Positions 23,902-36,220 of a DNA stretch of 64,000 nucleotides are shown here, piece after piece (the first letter of the stretch is position 1; every line of letters begins with the position of its first letter). Under the pieces are notes generated by a model. It made no database searches, was not told the DNA's origin, and saw only the letters and a program-made list of their open reading frames with translations. Made by a program: the position numbers and the translations under genes. This DNA is from Allium sativum (Eukaryota; Streptophyta; Magnoliopsida; Asparagales; Amaryllidaceae): NCBI GenBank assembly GCA_030737875.1, contig CM060912.1, positions 208,085,231-208,149,230 on the forward strand, written 5' to 3'.

Positions 23902-25563
23902 GGCTGGTTCATTGGGTTCGCAAAGTCTCAGCGCCCTCCCAGCAAACTCATACTTAAACGCAACATGAAGCTAACTCACACCCCTCGATGCATAACTACA
24001 AGTGCATCGAAACGTGGCGACGACACTAGTTTGGATAACTATGGAAGTAGTTACCGGTAAACGTCAGCATCATTTTTCGAATCGGATAATGATCCCGACA
24101 TAATTGGGTTGGAGACTAACGACTCGACCGTATGCCCGCATCTTGCGTGCATATCCGAGCGATCAGTCCGAATAAATTCATTTCTAGAATCATTCGCCAA
24201 CCAATCGTGTTACGTTCAACTCGAATTACCGACCAGACATGAAACATTGAGCAACGATTCGAGCTTGCTAGCTCGTCTCTGACGTCGAGCAGAATATAAT
24301 AGGAACTCGTGCCTGGGGCAACCCTCTACAGATTGTCGCACCGGCCTGGCAATCTCAAGACTCGATCAGATCCCCTTAAGTCTCTACACTACCACCATCT
24401 TTAGAGCACCTTCACCTCGCAACAAAAGAAATCCAGAGCCAAAGTTCAGGCCACAGAGGCTTCTCGGCTTCCATCAGTACCCGGACTCCACAAAAAGTTG
24501 ACACTCCAAAGCATGGTGGCAGCCTTTAGCTTTAGCAACTAACGCCACGGCCATCACCAACCGCCAATGCAACACCTAAGTCAAGATGCAGCCGCATCGT
24601 GGTTAGGTTATTGATCAGATCCCAAGACTAACAGCTCGACTACGTGACGATATCTTACATGAGCATTCAAGCTGACAATCCAAGCAGGTTCATTCCTTGA
24701 GGACCTCGTCGCGAGACCAAAAATCAGTAAACATCGCCTGCTTATATGGCGCCATGACAAGGATCAAGTTTACAAACTTAAGATCAAAGACAAGGCTTGA
24801 TCAAGTAATGGAAGTGCTAAGTTATGTCTCGTGCTTCCGTGCACCGACTTAGTTGTCATCTCCTCAACCAAGATTCAAACTCCCGAAGAGCATGAAAGAT
24901 TTAATAAGCATTTGGGACACAAAGCCCAATCCCGTATTCACACATGCTTAGCAACCTTTATTCAAATTCCTAATCCCGTTTCCCAAGTTCCACCGCTCCA
25001 CGTTCTTGAATACCAGATCCGAAAGCCCTCTTACTTTCCATATCTCTCTTCCAGTCTCCCGAAAACCTAACAACACCTCGAACATCCAAAGCACAAAATA
25101 AGTATTTTGGCATCCTCTATGCCTTATGTCGATTTTCTATCTGGAGAAGAGAAGAAAGGAAGCAACTACGATCAGGGAATCGGCATACCCCAAACAAAGG
25201 TTCTGGGATCGGAATTTGGGATCGAACGCCACGCTACGATAATATTCACTTAACTTCGAAGCTCCATCCCAATGACGTTTTACTAACCACTTAGGGCAAT
25301 AATACACCTAAGTCATGGCAATGACCATGCGTACACGTTTTGGGAATCTAAACCGAGCAGACCAACTCAACTTAAATGCACGCCCATAAGCCTTAAGGGT
25401 TCAAATATGCCCACCAAACCAACAATGGCTCGCTCATGATCCCACGGCAAGCGATCCTGCTAACTAACATGTTTTTTTCTATAACTTACTGGACAAAACT
25501 TCAACCCAACTATCATTCCAAAGCACATCATGTCAAGACAAGACGCCAAGACAAGACGTACTT
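23902..25563 (+). other. Tat 3' non-coding region, no gene seen
   Basis: No domain in any frame. A frame at 25436-25774 runs through the polypurine tract into the LTR and is not credible as a gene. Confidence 0.5.
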
Positions 25564-25575
25564 TGGGGGGGCAAA
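25564..25575 (+). other. Polypurine tract of the Tat element
   Basis: TGGGGGGGCAAA directly before the LTR start TGTTAACC, typical of Tat-lineage 3' ends. Confidence 0.8.
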
Positions 25576-25805
25576 TGTTAACCGGCCTTTTGGTCCGGTT
25601 ACCAAAAGTACACAAGACACGCTCGACTCAATGTATTGCGTGTGGTTAAAGATGGAGTGTCGCCATAAAGCAAAAGAAATAGGTCGAGAAGGGATCACGC
25701 CAACAAGGACCTCGTCGCTCCTCCAAAACATCGCCAATCCATCACCTCGGGCCCCGGGAGGGCAAAGCCCTTAGCCTCGATCCTCATCATGCACTCTTCA
25801 TACCC

Positions 25806-26045
25806 CACGGGGTTCGAAGCTCGGGCCCTCGCGGGGTTCGAAGCTCGAACCCCTACGGGGTGCGAAGCTCGAACCCCAGTGGTTTTGAAGCTCGAACCCC
25901 TACAGGGTGCGAAGCTCGAACCCCAGAAGGTTCGAAGCTCGAACCCCAGAAGGTTCGAAGCTCGAACCCCAGTGGGTTCGAAGCTCGAACCCCAATGGGT
26001 GCGAAGTTCGAACCCCACTAGGTTCGAATTTCGTACCCCAGGGAG
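25806..26045 (+). repeat. Hairpin minisatellite in the Tat U3 (23-24 bp units)
   Basis: About ten units of GGTTCGAAGCTCGAACC plus a CCAGAA-like spacer. Each unit is an inverted repeat, GGTTCGA-AGC-TCGAACC, up to 9 bp of stem. Most substitutions lie in the spacer. The unit also resembles the pol III B box (GGTTCGANTCC), but there is no A box. Open frames on both strands follow from the repeat length. Confidence 0.85.
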
Positions 26046-26272
26046 GGGTTCGAGTTTCTGGGCTTAGGCACATCCGGGTTCGAGATCTTATGGAGGGATA
26101 CGCCTTAGGATGCAACATAACTTGCCCCGGCTAGCTCTCGGCCACGCTAATCACCTATTTTTGGTAGATCACTCCATGGAGCAAACCCCACTCCTTTTTA
26201 TCCCTTTACCCACTCCTTTTTATCCTTTTGTACTTTCTACCTACTCCCACCTACTCTCACCTAACCTCTTCC

Positions 26273-26280
26273 TATAAATA
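26273..26280 (+). promoter_or_regulatory. TATA box of the Tat LTR
   Basis: TATAAATA preceded by a pyrimidine-rich stretch with repeated CACTCC/TTTTTATCC. Transcription should start about 30 bp downstream, near 26310. Confidence 0.75.
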
Positions 26281-26439
26281 CCCCTACCTCAGTCATTCCA
26301 GAGGAGGCTTGGCTTGAGAGCTCCATTAATGGCAGCAAGGCTATTGGGGAAGAAGATGACTCCGGACTCCTTCCGGGATACTTACCCCCTTCGGGGTACG
26401 TACGGTTTACCTACGACCACCCCTTGGACCCTTCCGACT

Positions 26440-27215
26440 CCGACAACCTCTCGGACCCCTTCGGCATCGACTCCGCCTCCCGCGGACCCTCGGCCTCGAC
26501 TCCGCCTAGCCCTTCCTCGACTATGCCTCCTTCGGACACCGAGCCTCGATCTGCCTCACTCGGCCTTGACTCCGCCTCACCGGACCTCGACTCCGCCTCA
26601 CCGGACCTCGACACGTTCGGCCTCGATACCCTCGGCCTCGCCTTACTCAGCCTCAACACACTCGGCCTCGACACCCTCGGCCTCGACTCTGCCTCACTCG
26701 GCTTCGCCAACTCCGCCTCACTCGGCCTCGCCTCGACTCTGCCTGACTCGGCCTTGACTCCGCCTCACTCGGCCCCACCTCACCGGACCTTGACACATTC
26801 GGCCTCGACACCCTCAGCCTTGACTCCGCCTCACTCGGCCTTGCTTCAATCGGCCTTGACCCCGCCTTACTCGGCCTCGCCTCGACTCCGCCTCACCCGA
26901 CCTCGACACAGTCGGCCTCGACACCCTCGGCCTCAACTCAGCCTTGCCTCACTTGACCTCGACGCACTCGGCCTCGATACACTCGACCTCGACTCTGCCT
27001 CACTTGGCCTCCCCTCACTCGGCCTCGACTTCGCCTCGATGCCCTCGGCCTCGATTCCGCCTCACTCGGACTCGCCTCACTCGACCTCGACTCCGCCTCA
27101 CTCGGACTCGCCTCACTAGACATCGATTCCGCTTCACTCGCCCTCGACTCACTCGACCTTGACTCCGCCTCACTCAGCCTCAACCTCGCCTCACTCGGCT
27201 ACGCTAAAACTTCGA
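26440..27215 (+). repeat. Minisatellite CTCGGCCTCGACTCCGCCTCA in the transcribed LTR
   Basis: About 40 short units, mostly 12-21 bp and mostly multiples of three, built from CTCGGCCTCGAC and TCCGCCTCA blocks. Frames stay open on both strands for up to 230 codons because of unit length and low stop content. A Ser/Pro/Asp-rich peptide could be made in principle from the ATG at 26329, but there is no domain and I do not call a gene. Confidence 0.85.
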
Positions 27216-27367
27216 CGACTCCTCGACTGCTCTCGCCCAGCAAGGAAGATCAATCACAAGGACTAAGAAGATATTGTTAATCATTACAACTTCTTGTAAT
27301 AGCTTTGTTGTACTTTTTAGTAGCCTTGTTGTACTTTGTATAGCCTTGTTGTACTTTGTTGTAATGG

Positions 27368-27373
27368 AATAAA
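27368..27373 (+). terminator. Polyadenylation signal of the Tat LTR
   Basis: AATAAA preceded by three GCCTTGTTGTACTTT repeats (27300-27358), a plausible upstream U/G-rich element. About 170 bp before the LTR end. Confidence 0.6.
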
Positions 27374-27552
27374 ATCAATACAGCCTTAAAAGTGGACGTA
27401 GGCCCCGATGGGACGTACCACTATAATTAACTGTGTCCTTTACTTTCCCGTACATTATTACGGCGTTTCTTATAATTCTCCGCTCTGGACAAAAAGTTTC
27501 AAAATTTTGGAACTCTCTGATGTTGACGACAATTTTAGGCATCAACACTTTA

Positions 27553-28407
27553 GTCCCATATCTTGTAATCACCCACTTAGAATTGGTCATGGAAGCTATG
27601 AATACACCTATATCTCTTTCATTTGAACATATTTAATTACCCTTGGTTTTATTCTATAAACTCTTCTCTTGGAATAAAACTATTTTTCTCATTTTCTTAT
27701 TAGTTTTTGTTTTATTTTATTTATGTTTTCTCTTTTCTTTTTCCCTTATTCTCATTTAGCTATGTCTAGCTAATCCCATTTAATTAGGGGGTGATGTCGC
27801 TTATAGACTAGATTCAATATGGATCACATAGCCAAAAAGATTAGGACTTTATGCATATATATCTAGATCTGAACAAAGAGTTAGATCTGGATCTGAACCT
27901 TCATAATCTATGTCGTATAAGAACTATGCTCCTTCACAGAGTATATTCGAATTCAACCTAACACTTTTCATATTTAGGTCTACTTTATAGGGATTTAGAA
28001 ATAAAGTAGTGAATCTATCCTGATAGCCTATGGTTGTTTAAGTGCTTAACTCCTGCATAGGCTACGCCTATTGTTATTCATGTGTTTGATTCTAAAAACC
28101 TAATTATTATCGATTCATATTTGTGACAGAAATATGAGTTAGATCTATGTTAATCCGTTTGGCTACTAATGATTATTAATCCATTTTATGTCATTCCTCC
28201 CTAATTACTTTCATCTGTATTAAAAAATTCTCTTTTTATTTATTTTCTGTTGTTTCCAAAAATCAACTTTTAGAATAATCTGATTGGATTTATTAGTTAA
28301 AATAATCTCGGTCCTAGGGTTCGACACCCTTTACAACAACACTTGTCGTTTAGGAAAGCCAAACGAATAAAATAGTTGTTTACAATTGTTCAATTTGTTC
28401 GTAAACA
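27553..28407 (+). repeat. 5' LTR of the Athila-type element (3' part)
   Basis: Ends in GTAAACA just before AATT and the primer site. The start is hidden left of the Tat insertion and no second copy is in the window, so the boundary rests on the primer site alone. Confidence 0.6.
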
Positions 28408-28412
28408 AATTT

Positions 28413-28435
28413 TGGCGCCGTTGCCGAGGATCGAA
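28413..28435 (+). other. Primer binding site, tRNA-Asp type (Athila)
   Basis: TGGCGCCGTTGCCGAGGA continues to TCGAA. It differs by one base from the TGGCGCCGTTGCCGGGGA used by plant Athila elements. Confidence 0.85.
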
Positions 28436-30444
28436 ATATTTTTATTAGTAATTCCTTCAGGTTATATTTTTATTTTCTTATTTTTCAATTAAAAAACACA
28501 AAAATATTTTTATTTTATTCCTTTTGTTTTCTTTCATATATAGAAGAAAATTCTTGTCTAATTGATTTGGTATTATTTATTGATACCGTAATCTTCCAAA
28601 CAAGAGAAAAAAATACTTGCCAATTTTTCCCATTTCATTCCAATTATTCTCTCGATTTCTTTCCTTTCTTTTCAAATTTCTTTCCAATTTCTCATATTTC
28701 TTCTTTTACAGTAGAAAAATTTATATACAAATTTCCTTTTATTTCTTTTTGTTTTTTATCTTCTCCTTTTGCTCACATCATGCCTGCCGCAAACACCATA
28801 TCCACTGCAAATCATCATACTCATCGCCACAATCTCAGACAATAAACTCCTCCAGACCACAAATCACCCATGCAAACTGATCATCAATCACCTTACCCAT
28901 CTACGAACCAACCCCTGAACACAATTCTCAATGCTATATGCAAATATCACTTCAGCAATCCTTCTATTCACCAATCCTCACAAACAAATTCTAATCAAAC
29001 CAATTCACATCACATTACACCACAACCAACAAGCCCTCCTCTCAAAAACTCACCAACCTGCACTGTCACATCCATCATCAATCCCCCAACACAGACCCAA
29101 AACCGTCTTCAACACCCATTGCCGAGTTTTCAAACATGCTAGCCCTTCGACCACATACAGGAAACCACTATGAAACTCCATTACCCCAAACAAGCTCCTT
29201 CAAACAATCTTCCCAACCTCATCACCGTTTACATGCCTCCCTTCTCAACTGACATCCCGATCACAAACTACCATCCAACCATCAAATCGTCCCTCAACCA
29301 GCGTTATAAATTCAAGCCATAAGCTATTCACCTTCTCAATTCATCACATATCCCATACTTCACGTAAACTATCTACAATGCAAACCCTTCTCCTCAATTT
29401 AAGCCATAAATGACCTCTGTCGCGAGACCGGTCACAAACCTCACTTGCACTATACAAATCCGAAGTTATCGTAAAAAGACAAATCCTAAAACTAACCCAA
29501 ACCCAGATCGAAGTTAGCAAACATCAAAATCACAAACCCTTACCATACGCCATTAACAAGCCCAGCTTCCAACTCGAATACAAATCGAACTCCCATTGAA
29601 ACCTAAGAAAACTCAATTCAAAGTCGTCTTCACCGAAAATCCAATTTCGATTGTTTGCTTGAACTCTGTTTCTGAGAAAATCTATTCGATTTGTTGTGAG
29701 CATATTTTTTATTTCTAAGGTAGGAGGCATTTATTTAACTGTGTGGCTTCGGTACTGGGTGGAGTTAGTTCTATATTAGGGTTATGTTGAGTCACTTGTG
29801 TCCCATAGTTCTTTGAATTTAGTTTTGATTTTTATTTTTATGTGTTCTATTTTATTCCAAAAAAAAGCCATAAAAAATTGAAGATCAAAGAAAAAGAAAC
29901 AAGGACCAAAACAAAAATAGTCAAGCAACAACTCAAAAATTTCAGAGGCCGAGTAATTTGCAATTAGCAGAAATATAGATATCAAAACATGTGTATCGTT
30001 CAACAACTGGCTCGATACACTATTGAACTTTGACAAAATCTAGAAAAGTTATTACTTTAGGGAATTGATGAAGTTGATGAATTTGAGGATTTCATGAAAC
30101 TTGGCTTGACTTACTTTAAAGAACTAGCTCAAAGAATAACAGATAGCAAAGTAAGTTGCATTGAAATTCCTAGGATAATTTATTAAATTTCTCTTCTTCA
30201 AACTGAGGCTATGGATTTGTACAATAACTATAAATCCCAACCTAATGACAAACAAGTTTGTGCCAATGCTTCTTTTGAAACAAATAATCAGATATTAACT
30301 TAGTCATAACATTACATAACGATTATTGATGATTCTAACGATATGACTGTGGATGAAAATGAAAATTTTGAAAAAATCTCTTGTGCAGAACACTGATTTC
30401 TATGAAACTGAAATTCAAACTCAAACTAATGCTTTTATTGAAAA
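28436..30444 (+). other. Athila-type internal region, no gene recognised
   Basis: 28500-28760 is T-rich; 28780-29500 is C/A-rich with only overlapping short frames; 29500-30030 has minus-strand frames without motifs; 30060-30444 looks like heavily decayed coding DNA rich in Glu/Asn/Phe codons. I cannot assign a protein. Confidence 0.45.
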
Positions 30445-30870
30445 TTTAACTTTTACAGAAATCAAAAAATTTCAACTAACAACTTTGAAATTGATGAAAA
30501 TCTTAATGAAGTTGTTGAAATCTCTCTAATTGATTTGAATTCGAATTCTCTTGAAAACGAAGACATCAATCTTCAATTTGATCTTTCTCTCTTAGATTCT
30601 AAAAAAATTGAAAATTTAGTAACTTTAGATTGTCAATCTGAAAGAAATGATGAAGATGGTGACAACGGTTTAAGTGAGGACGACTTTGATGAGCGAAAAC
30701 TTCTTAAATTGGTTGCCGATAATGATGTTGGGTATGAAACTAAAAATGAAACATTTGAAAACTTTGAGATTCTAAGGTTGAAAACAACGAAACTGTTGAA
30801 CGTGATCTTAAAAACAATGATGATTTTTCTAAAACTGTTGGACTCTTTGCGACTTGATCGTTTCAATTGA
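30445..30870 (+). pseudogene. Acidic protein remnant of unknown function
   Basis: A plus-strand frame of about 110-140 codons, very rich in Asp, Glu, Asn and Leu (for example DLSLLDSKKIENL, ERNDEDGD, LSEDDFDERKLLKLV). The composition differs from the flanks. Frameshifts continue the same kind of sequence on both sides, so it is the relic of a longer acidic protein. No ATG start is visible at the left end. It lies in the internal region of the Athila-type element, where a gag or accessory protein would be. Function unknown. Confidence 0.35.
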
Positions 30871-31554
30871 ACCTCACTGTGATCACTTGTTTTTCAATGA
30901 TAAATTTCTGCAGTATACGAACTCTTTTTGGAATAACACGGTTTTTGAGAAAACACAAATTTGAAATTTACTGAAAATTCATTTGTTTGGTTTTAACTTT
31001 AGGTTTACGAATGAATCTTTAGTCAACAAAATTTCAAATGTATAAAAAAATGAACAATATTCTCAAAACAAGTGTAGGGGTAAGAATGATGCACATGTCT
31101 CTCAGTTTACACATCATCTGAAAAAATCGAACTTTGTTTTTGAAAATAATACTAAACCCCAGCTCAATGAGCTCTCTTTAGTTGCTACAGAAATTCAATT
31201 CGATTTTAGGATCAATTGTAAGCTCAAAATTTTAAAATTAGCAACTCAAACTTTTGGAATACAAAATTTGAAACGTAATATAAAATTCTTTATGATTTGG
31301 TTTTCTATGCTTAAGCTATGCCTCATAATCTTAATGAGGCTGATTCATTGGTCCGTTGTGGACCGGTTCATCTATTCGATGACTGCGTATTTTCTGCATG
31401 CGTATCCGGTAAGCCGCGCTTACTCTCTTATTTTCTTTCCCTTTCACTAAGATATGTCTGATTGACGACTGTGAGGACATAGTCACACTCAAGTGTGGTG
31501 GGGAATTTACATTACACACTACACCAAATAGCCTATTTTGTCACACTTTTTTAG

Positions 31555-31650
31555 TTCTTGGTAGTAACGGTTATAACTGTTATAAGTTGATAATGTTTAT
31601 TACCGTTACAACTAGTTGTAATGGTTATTGCCGTTATAACGTTTGGTGGT
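31555..31650. repeat. Left subterminal palindromes of the outer CACTA
   Basis: GTAACGGTTATAACTGTTA, TACCGTTACAACTAG, GTAATGGTTATTGCCGTTAT and relatives. These match the motif array at the right end in inverted orientation and are presumed transposase-binding sites. Confidence 0.8.
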
Positions 31651-34239
31651 ATTGTAAATAAGTTAAAGTAAGGTGGATGATGTAGTAATTTTGCGTTTAG
31701 ATCATTTGTAACAAAGTGTTTCCTTTTTGTTAGACACTTTGATTCAGTGAATTTCTTTAACAAATCAGGATATGGTTTTACCTCCAAGATTTGCTTCTGC
31801 TCCGTTTTTACACCGCCGACAATCGAATCTCGATAGCCTCAACCTCGTTCTATCACCATCCTCCTTAACCATTCAATTATTGAGGTAATCTATATATGGT
31901 TCTTTATTTTTCCCTTGAGTGTTTGAAATTTAATGGGTTTGATTTTGTGACTAATTTCAAAAATCATTTGAAAATTAGACTTGGCTTAAATCTTTTAATT
32001 GCAGTGTCCAGATCTTCAATAATAGCAAAGGTTAGAATTCTAACTTTTTTTTAATAGTGTAAATATTTTTTATTTCTATTGCTTTAATCGACTTTTTAAT
32101 TCATTGATTACATTTTCGCAAGATAATTCAATTTAATAACACATAATTGGGGTTATTTTTACCATGTTATTGAATTTAGGTTCTTCATGTTTTGTTATTG
32201 GGTTTTAATTTTGCTCTTGCTGAATTGAGTTGAATTATATGTGAAGGATCTTAATCAGAAATACTTATTTTCAATTATGTTTTTGATTAATTATGTTGGG
32301 TTGGACTTCACAAAATTTAGGATTTTGTATCACTGGTGCAGATTTATATGTTGTTAAATGTTAGTTGAACTAGTGTGGTGATTTTCCTTATATGTCATGC
32401 TCCAAGAGGCTGTTACGAATTGTATACATTTGTTTGCAAGTTGCTTAGGCATTTTCAGCTGGCAACTGTTCTTGTTTATGGCTTGCCAATATAAATATGC
32501 TTGTTAAACTTGTTTATGGCATCTCTTTTGTGTTCTTTATAAGGCTAGAATCAGAAGGTGCAGTGCAATTTTTTGACCTCAATTTCTGGTAGTTCAAGAG
32601 TATCCCCTCATCAATTCTCACTACAAACCAAATGTGCATGAAACTAGTTAATAAGATGATAAAAATTGAAAATTTTATGGGCTAAAATGTGGTGAAAAAA
32701 GCACACGGCCATGTCTTCATTTGCCTCAACAAGCAACCAATTGCCAAGGGATCACTAATCTATTACTTGTTTAATTAGCATTCATCAAGAATATATCTCT
32801 TCGATAGCCTTAATGATGCTTTAGTGTTTACAAAAGCTAAGTTATTACGGAAGTAGGATGTGGTTAATGGTTAATAATGATTCATAAAGGGAATATTTGT
32901 ACCACATGTTGGCACTTATCTAAACATATTTTGTTTGTGGTAATTTTATTTTTGTTGTATTCATTACCTTTATAATTATTGTCTGAATTTGTGTCATTTT
33001 GTTGGAATTGGTTGAGGAGCAGATAGCATGCTGCCCAGTGTAGTTAAATTTAGGATTAGTACTTTAGGGTAGGAGCGGTATGTAGAGAAGATGGAATTAA
33101 ATCAGTCGGCTTTGTCTATAACCTAGATGATCGAAGAATGCAACAACCACAACTTGCAATTTCAGTTTTTAATCAGGTATTTAATATTAAAAATCACCTT
33201 TTTGTATTGAATTCTACTATTTGAATCTTGAATCCTTCTGTTCAATTGTTGATTCTTGTTTGCTCGGTTTTCTCATTGCTTCTGGCCATGACCCCTTTAC
33301 CTATTCCCCCTAAAAATTCAGTATGTAGCTTCCTGTTTTTAAGCAGAAGTCTCCTCATTTAACCAGCAAAGTCGGGGCTTAATAGATGATTCAATTTATA
33401 AATTTAGCCTCTCAGAACCCTTTTTATTACTCCAGCTATTGTTTTTTACTGTATATTTTTACTATCAACTACTTCTGTAGGTTGTTTTTCTAATACTTGT
33501 AAATGTTTAAAGCCAGTAGCTAATCGTTCCTTTTTTAATCTGCTATTTGCATGTCTTTGTTTTTTTAATTACTATGTAATGTTAACGGCGCATATGGTTA
33601 TAGTAAATTAAAATAAAAAGAAAAGAAATCATGATTGTAGGAAAGTACAATAAAAGGGAACATGAACTAGAATATGGATAAGGAATTGACACATGGATCA
33701 TTTTGTGGTGTACTCGCAACTACATAGATTAGTATCGAGACTATTGACATCAATTCTGCACAGAAAATAAAGTTACCTTAAACAGTCCTTTATCTTGTAC
33801 TAATATATATGCAAGTGAAAAAATTAAACTACTTAAATAAGAGTGTGAAGTTCAATGACTCTCGCCAATAATTATTATATCTTAAATCATATACAAGTAA
33901 TGCATTTTGATTTTTGAATGAGTTTTCTTCAAAGAGTTCCCATGTATATGAATGATTAGGCAAGTTAATTACTTTGTGTTTTATCCTCCTAAATCTAAAA
34001 TGAATTTTTTATTAATAATAAGAATTGTATTTTTTGCATTGTGAGATATTTGGTGCATATATATTATTTATTGAAGAGGTATCAAGATTTGTGGCAAGTG
34101 GTGCGAACAATGGATAGACTAACGTGGGTATTACAGATGGCTGAAATAAAATATTCAAATGACTTTCCTCGTTATTTTCAAATAGTTAATAACACTACTT
34201 ATAAGACAAGCAACAACGTAGGCATCACAAGCTAAGGCT
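31651..34239. other. Outer CACTA interior, left arm, no gene seen
   Basis: AT-rich with short interrupted frames. The frame at 34041-34235 has no recognisable motif. Confidence 0.5.
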
Positions 34240-34740
34240 AGGCGAGGGAGATGATTTGACTGTGATGTTGAAGTAAATGGAAGCAACAGAGGCGAAACTA
34301 GTCAGGTTTGGGTGACGGAGGAGCTAAGAAAGCTGCTGTGTAGTGTGGTCGGAGCTCTAGTTGAGGAGGAAGTTTAAATCAGGTGTGCGTGAGTGATGGA
34401 GGAACTGATGGATGATGGTGCAGGCATGACAGAAGGTAGATCGGAGATAGGTGGTTGGATTTTTAGAGAAGTGGATGACGGGTTTGCTCCGAAGAGGTAG
34501 GCTATAGGGTGGAGTTGTTGCTACTAGTGGTTGTGATAATTAGGAGGCGGAAAAATGAGCTGGAGGGTGATCAGGCTGCTACCGCGCAAGGAGGAAAGAA
34601 CTGCAATTTTGTGGTCGAAGGCTGACGTCGGCATGCGAGTGAACTAGAGGGAAGAGACGTGGTGGGTGGGGAGGCACATAGGGCGGTGTGCGTGATTGGT
34701 CGGGCGAAGGCGAGGGTAGGAACAAGGTTCGAGTTTCAGG
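34240..34740. other. GC-rich segment in the outer CACTA, possible captured DNA
   Basis: About 500 bp rich in G on the plus strand (many GGTGG, GGAGG, GAAGG), bordered by AT-rich DNA. No long frame is found on either strand. It might be captured host promoter/leader sequence, as seen in Pack-type transposons, but no family is recognisable. Confidence 0.3.
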
Positions 34741-35429
34741 TTAGCTTTTTTTTGAATTTTTTTTTCCAACACTGATGCACCAAATAAAAGATATGACGTG
34801 AACTTCACTACATCGTTTCATGGCTACCGTTTAAACTTACTTTGTTTATCATTTAGTTGAATGATGTTAGGTGGATTGGTATTTTCGCATTTTAGCAGCC
34901 TTTGCTGAAAATGAAAGTTATTTGACCATCTTCACCAAAGAACAAAACCAGAACCAGTTTGAAGAATTCATTTGTTTACTGCTATTTTTGGTTCAAATTT
35001 TTTTCGATAAATCATTATAACTTTCATAGCTGAAATGTGAAGTCAAGAAATCAAAATAAGGATATATATTGCATAGTTGAAAGTTAAATCCTTTTTCATG
35101 GAAAATCTGATATGCATAGAAAAAACAGTATGCTTAGGAGTCGAAAATTTTAATAGTAGAAACAATGAAGGATATATCATTATAAAATAACGAGCTGTCG
35201 TTTCTTATGTTAACTATCTTTTAACAGTTTGGTCTTGGGCCAATAATATATATGCACCAAATAAAATGAATTCAATACTGATGCAGCGTTGAACTTTAGC
35301 CTTATATTGCAACTCATCTCCTCCAACATGTGAACCAAAATTACTTCATTACAGTCTCATTCAAGCTGCACCTGATAGTCCCACAACATGGTTTCACTAC
35401 ACCAAAATAGCATTTTTGACTCATCAGGA

Positions 35430-35610
35430 TGTGAAGATTTGATACGGCTTTAAGCCGTATCAAATTTTATATGACTCATAGCCGTATCAAATTTCATTTG
35501 CTATAGCTCAACTAATCCGCACCTTCCCCAACCCCTTAGATCTAACCGTTGATCGTTCAAACTTCTGATTGGTTCGTATACCACGGTGTTAGCCATATCA
35601 AATTTCCCGG
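35430..35610. repeat. Left subterminal palindromes of the inner CACTA
   Basis: TTTGATACGGC/GCCGTATCAAA in inverted pairs at 35438-35465, then half sites at about 35482-35495 and 35590. They match the right-end array at 51035-51240. Confidence 0.85.
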
Positions 35611-36220
35611 TCGTTCTCTTTTTTTTTTAATTCCCCTTCTCCCTCTTCACTTTCCTATTTTGGCCGGAAAAAAAATTCCCAAACAAAAAAAAATTGCATC
35701 TCCAAACCAAAAGAATTAGGGTTCTCCCTAAATCAATTCATGATTAGAAAAGCTGCTCTGGAATTCAAAGCTTCAGATAAAGCTCCAGCGATTTCAGATT
35801 TGAGATGTTGATTGCTCTCTGGAAAATCATAAGTGATTTTCGCCCTTGTTCTCTTTTATTTATGCTCAATTTTTCGATCTGATTTTCTATTTATTGCCAA
35901 TGATGAAATTGTGTGTTTTTATAGGGTTTAGAAACCCTAGAATTTCTGATTCTAGATAATTCATGAGCCTTGAATTTCTCTTGCTATTTGGGTTGCATTC
36001 TAAAGATGATTATTCGAAGTATTATCATGTTTATCTGATGCATTCTAAAGATGTCGTATTACAATTAACATATAAAACAAAAGTAGAAACTAATGTGATA
36101 CTAAAATGAAGACCCTTATATCTTATAGGGAACACCGAAGAAATAGTTTCTAAATCGAATGTTTCTACGGATAATTTAATCTATGTAAACCATGATGTAT
36201 GTGAAACCATTTATTCGAAA
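35611..36220. other. Inner CACTA left arm, leader-like sequence
   Basis: Pyrimidine- and A-rich sequence with TTAGGGTTCTCCC, reminiscent of a plant 5' leader and first exon. It could be the promoter/leader of a lost transposase gene; the gene body is replaced by retrotransposons. Confidence 0.3.

Larger units (their letters stand above)
20914..27547 (+). mobile_element. Tat-lineage LTR retrotransposon, 3' part (split by the chromovirus)
   Basis: The 3' end is clear: a TGGGGGGGCAAA tract at 25564-25575, then an LTR TGTTAACC to ATCAACA (25576-27547). The internal part (20919-25563) holds no plus-strand pol and only decayed minus-strand frames, as in Tat-lineage elements with long 3' non-coding regions and antisense ORFs. 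The 5' half lies to the left of the chromovirus, outside the window. The right flank CTTTA (27548-27552) is the candidate target duplication. Lineage assignment is inference from architecture. Confidence 0.65.
25576..27547 (+). repeat. 3' LTR of the Tat element (1972 bp)
   Basis: TGTTAACCGGCC start, ATCAACA end. Order: U3 with a hairpin minisatellite (25806-26045), TATA box (26273), second minisatellite in the transcribed part (26440-27215), polyadenylation signal (27368). Only this LTR copy is in the window. Confidence 0.8.
27553..31513 (+). mobile_element. Athila-type non-autonomous element (partial)
   Basis: The remainder of a 5' LTR (27553-28407), a tRNA-Asp-type primer site, and about 3 kb of internal DNA. 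No gag or pol domain is recognisable. The Tat element interrupts its 5' LTR on the left and the outer CACTA cuts it on the right. A G-rich stretch (CAAGTGTGGTGGGG, 31493-31506) near the cut resembles the region before Athila 3' LTRs. After the CACTA, only about 23 bp (60409-60431) might continue it. Confidence 0.6.

Noticed and set aside
25806..26045. CRISPR-like array
   Set aside because: Units are directly adjacent without unique spacers, in a plant LTR; it is a minisatellite.
25806..26045. tRNA-like genes suggested by GGTTCGA boxes
   Set aside because: No A box, no cloverleaf, no acceptor stem or T-run terminator.
26314..27183. Long frames (up to 231 codons) rich in Ser, Pro and Asp
   Set aside because: Minisatellite units in multiples of three keep several frames open on both strands. 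No non-repeat domain.
28567..29173. Athila gag in the 28.5-29.2 kb region
   Set aside because: Frames of 80-90 codons overlap in different phases, with no gag motif; C/A-rich composition explains them.
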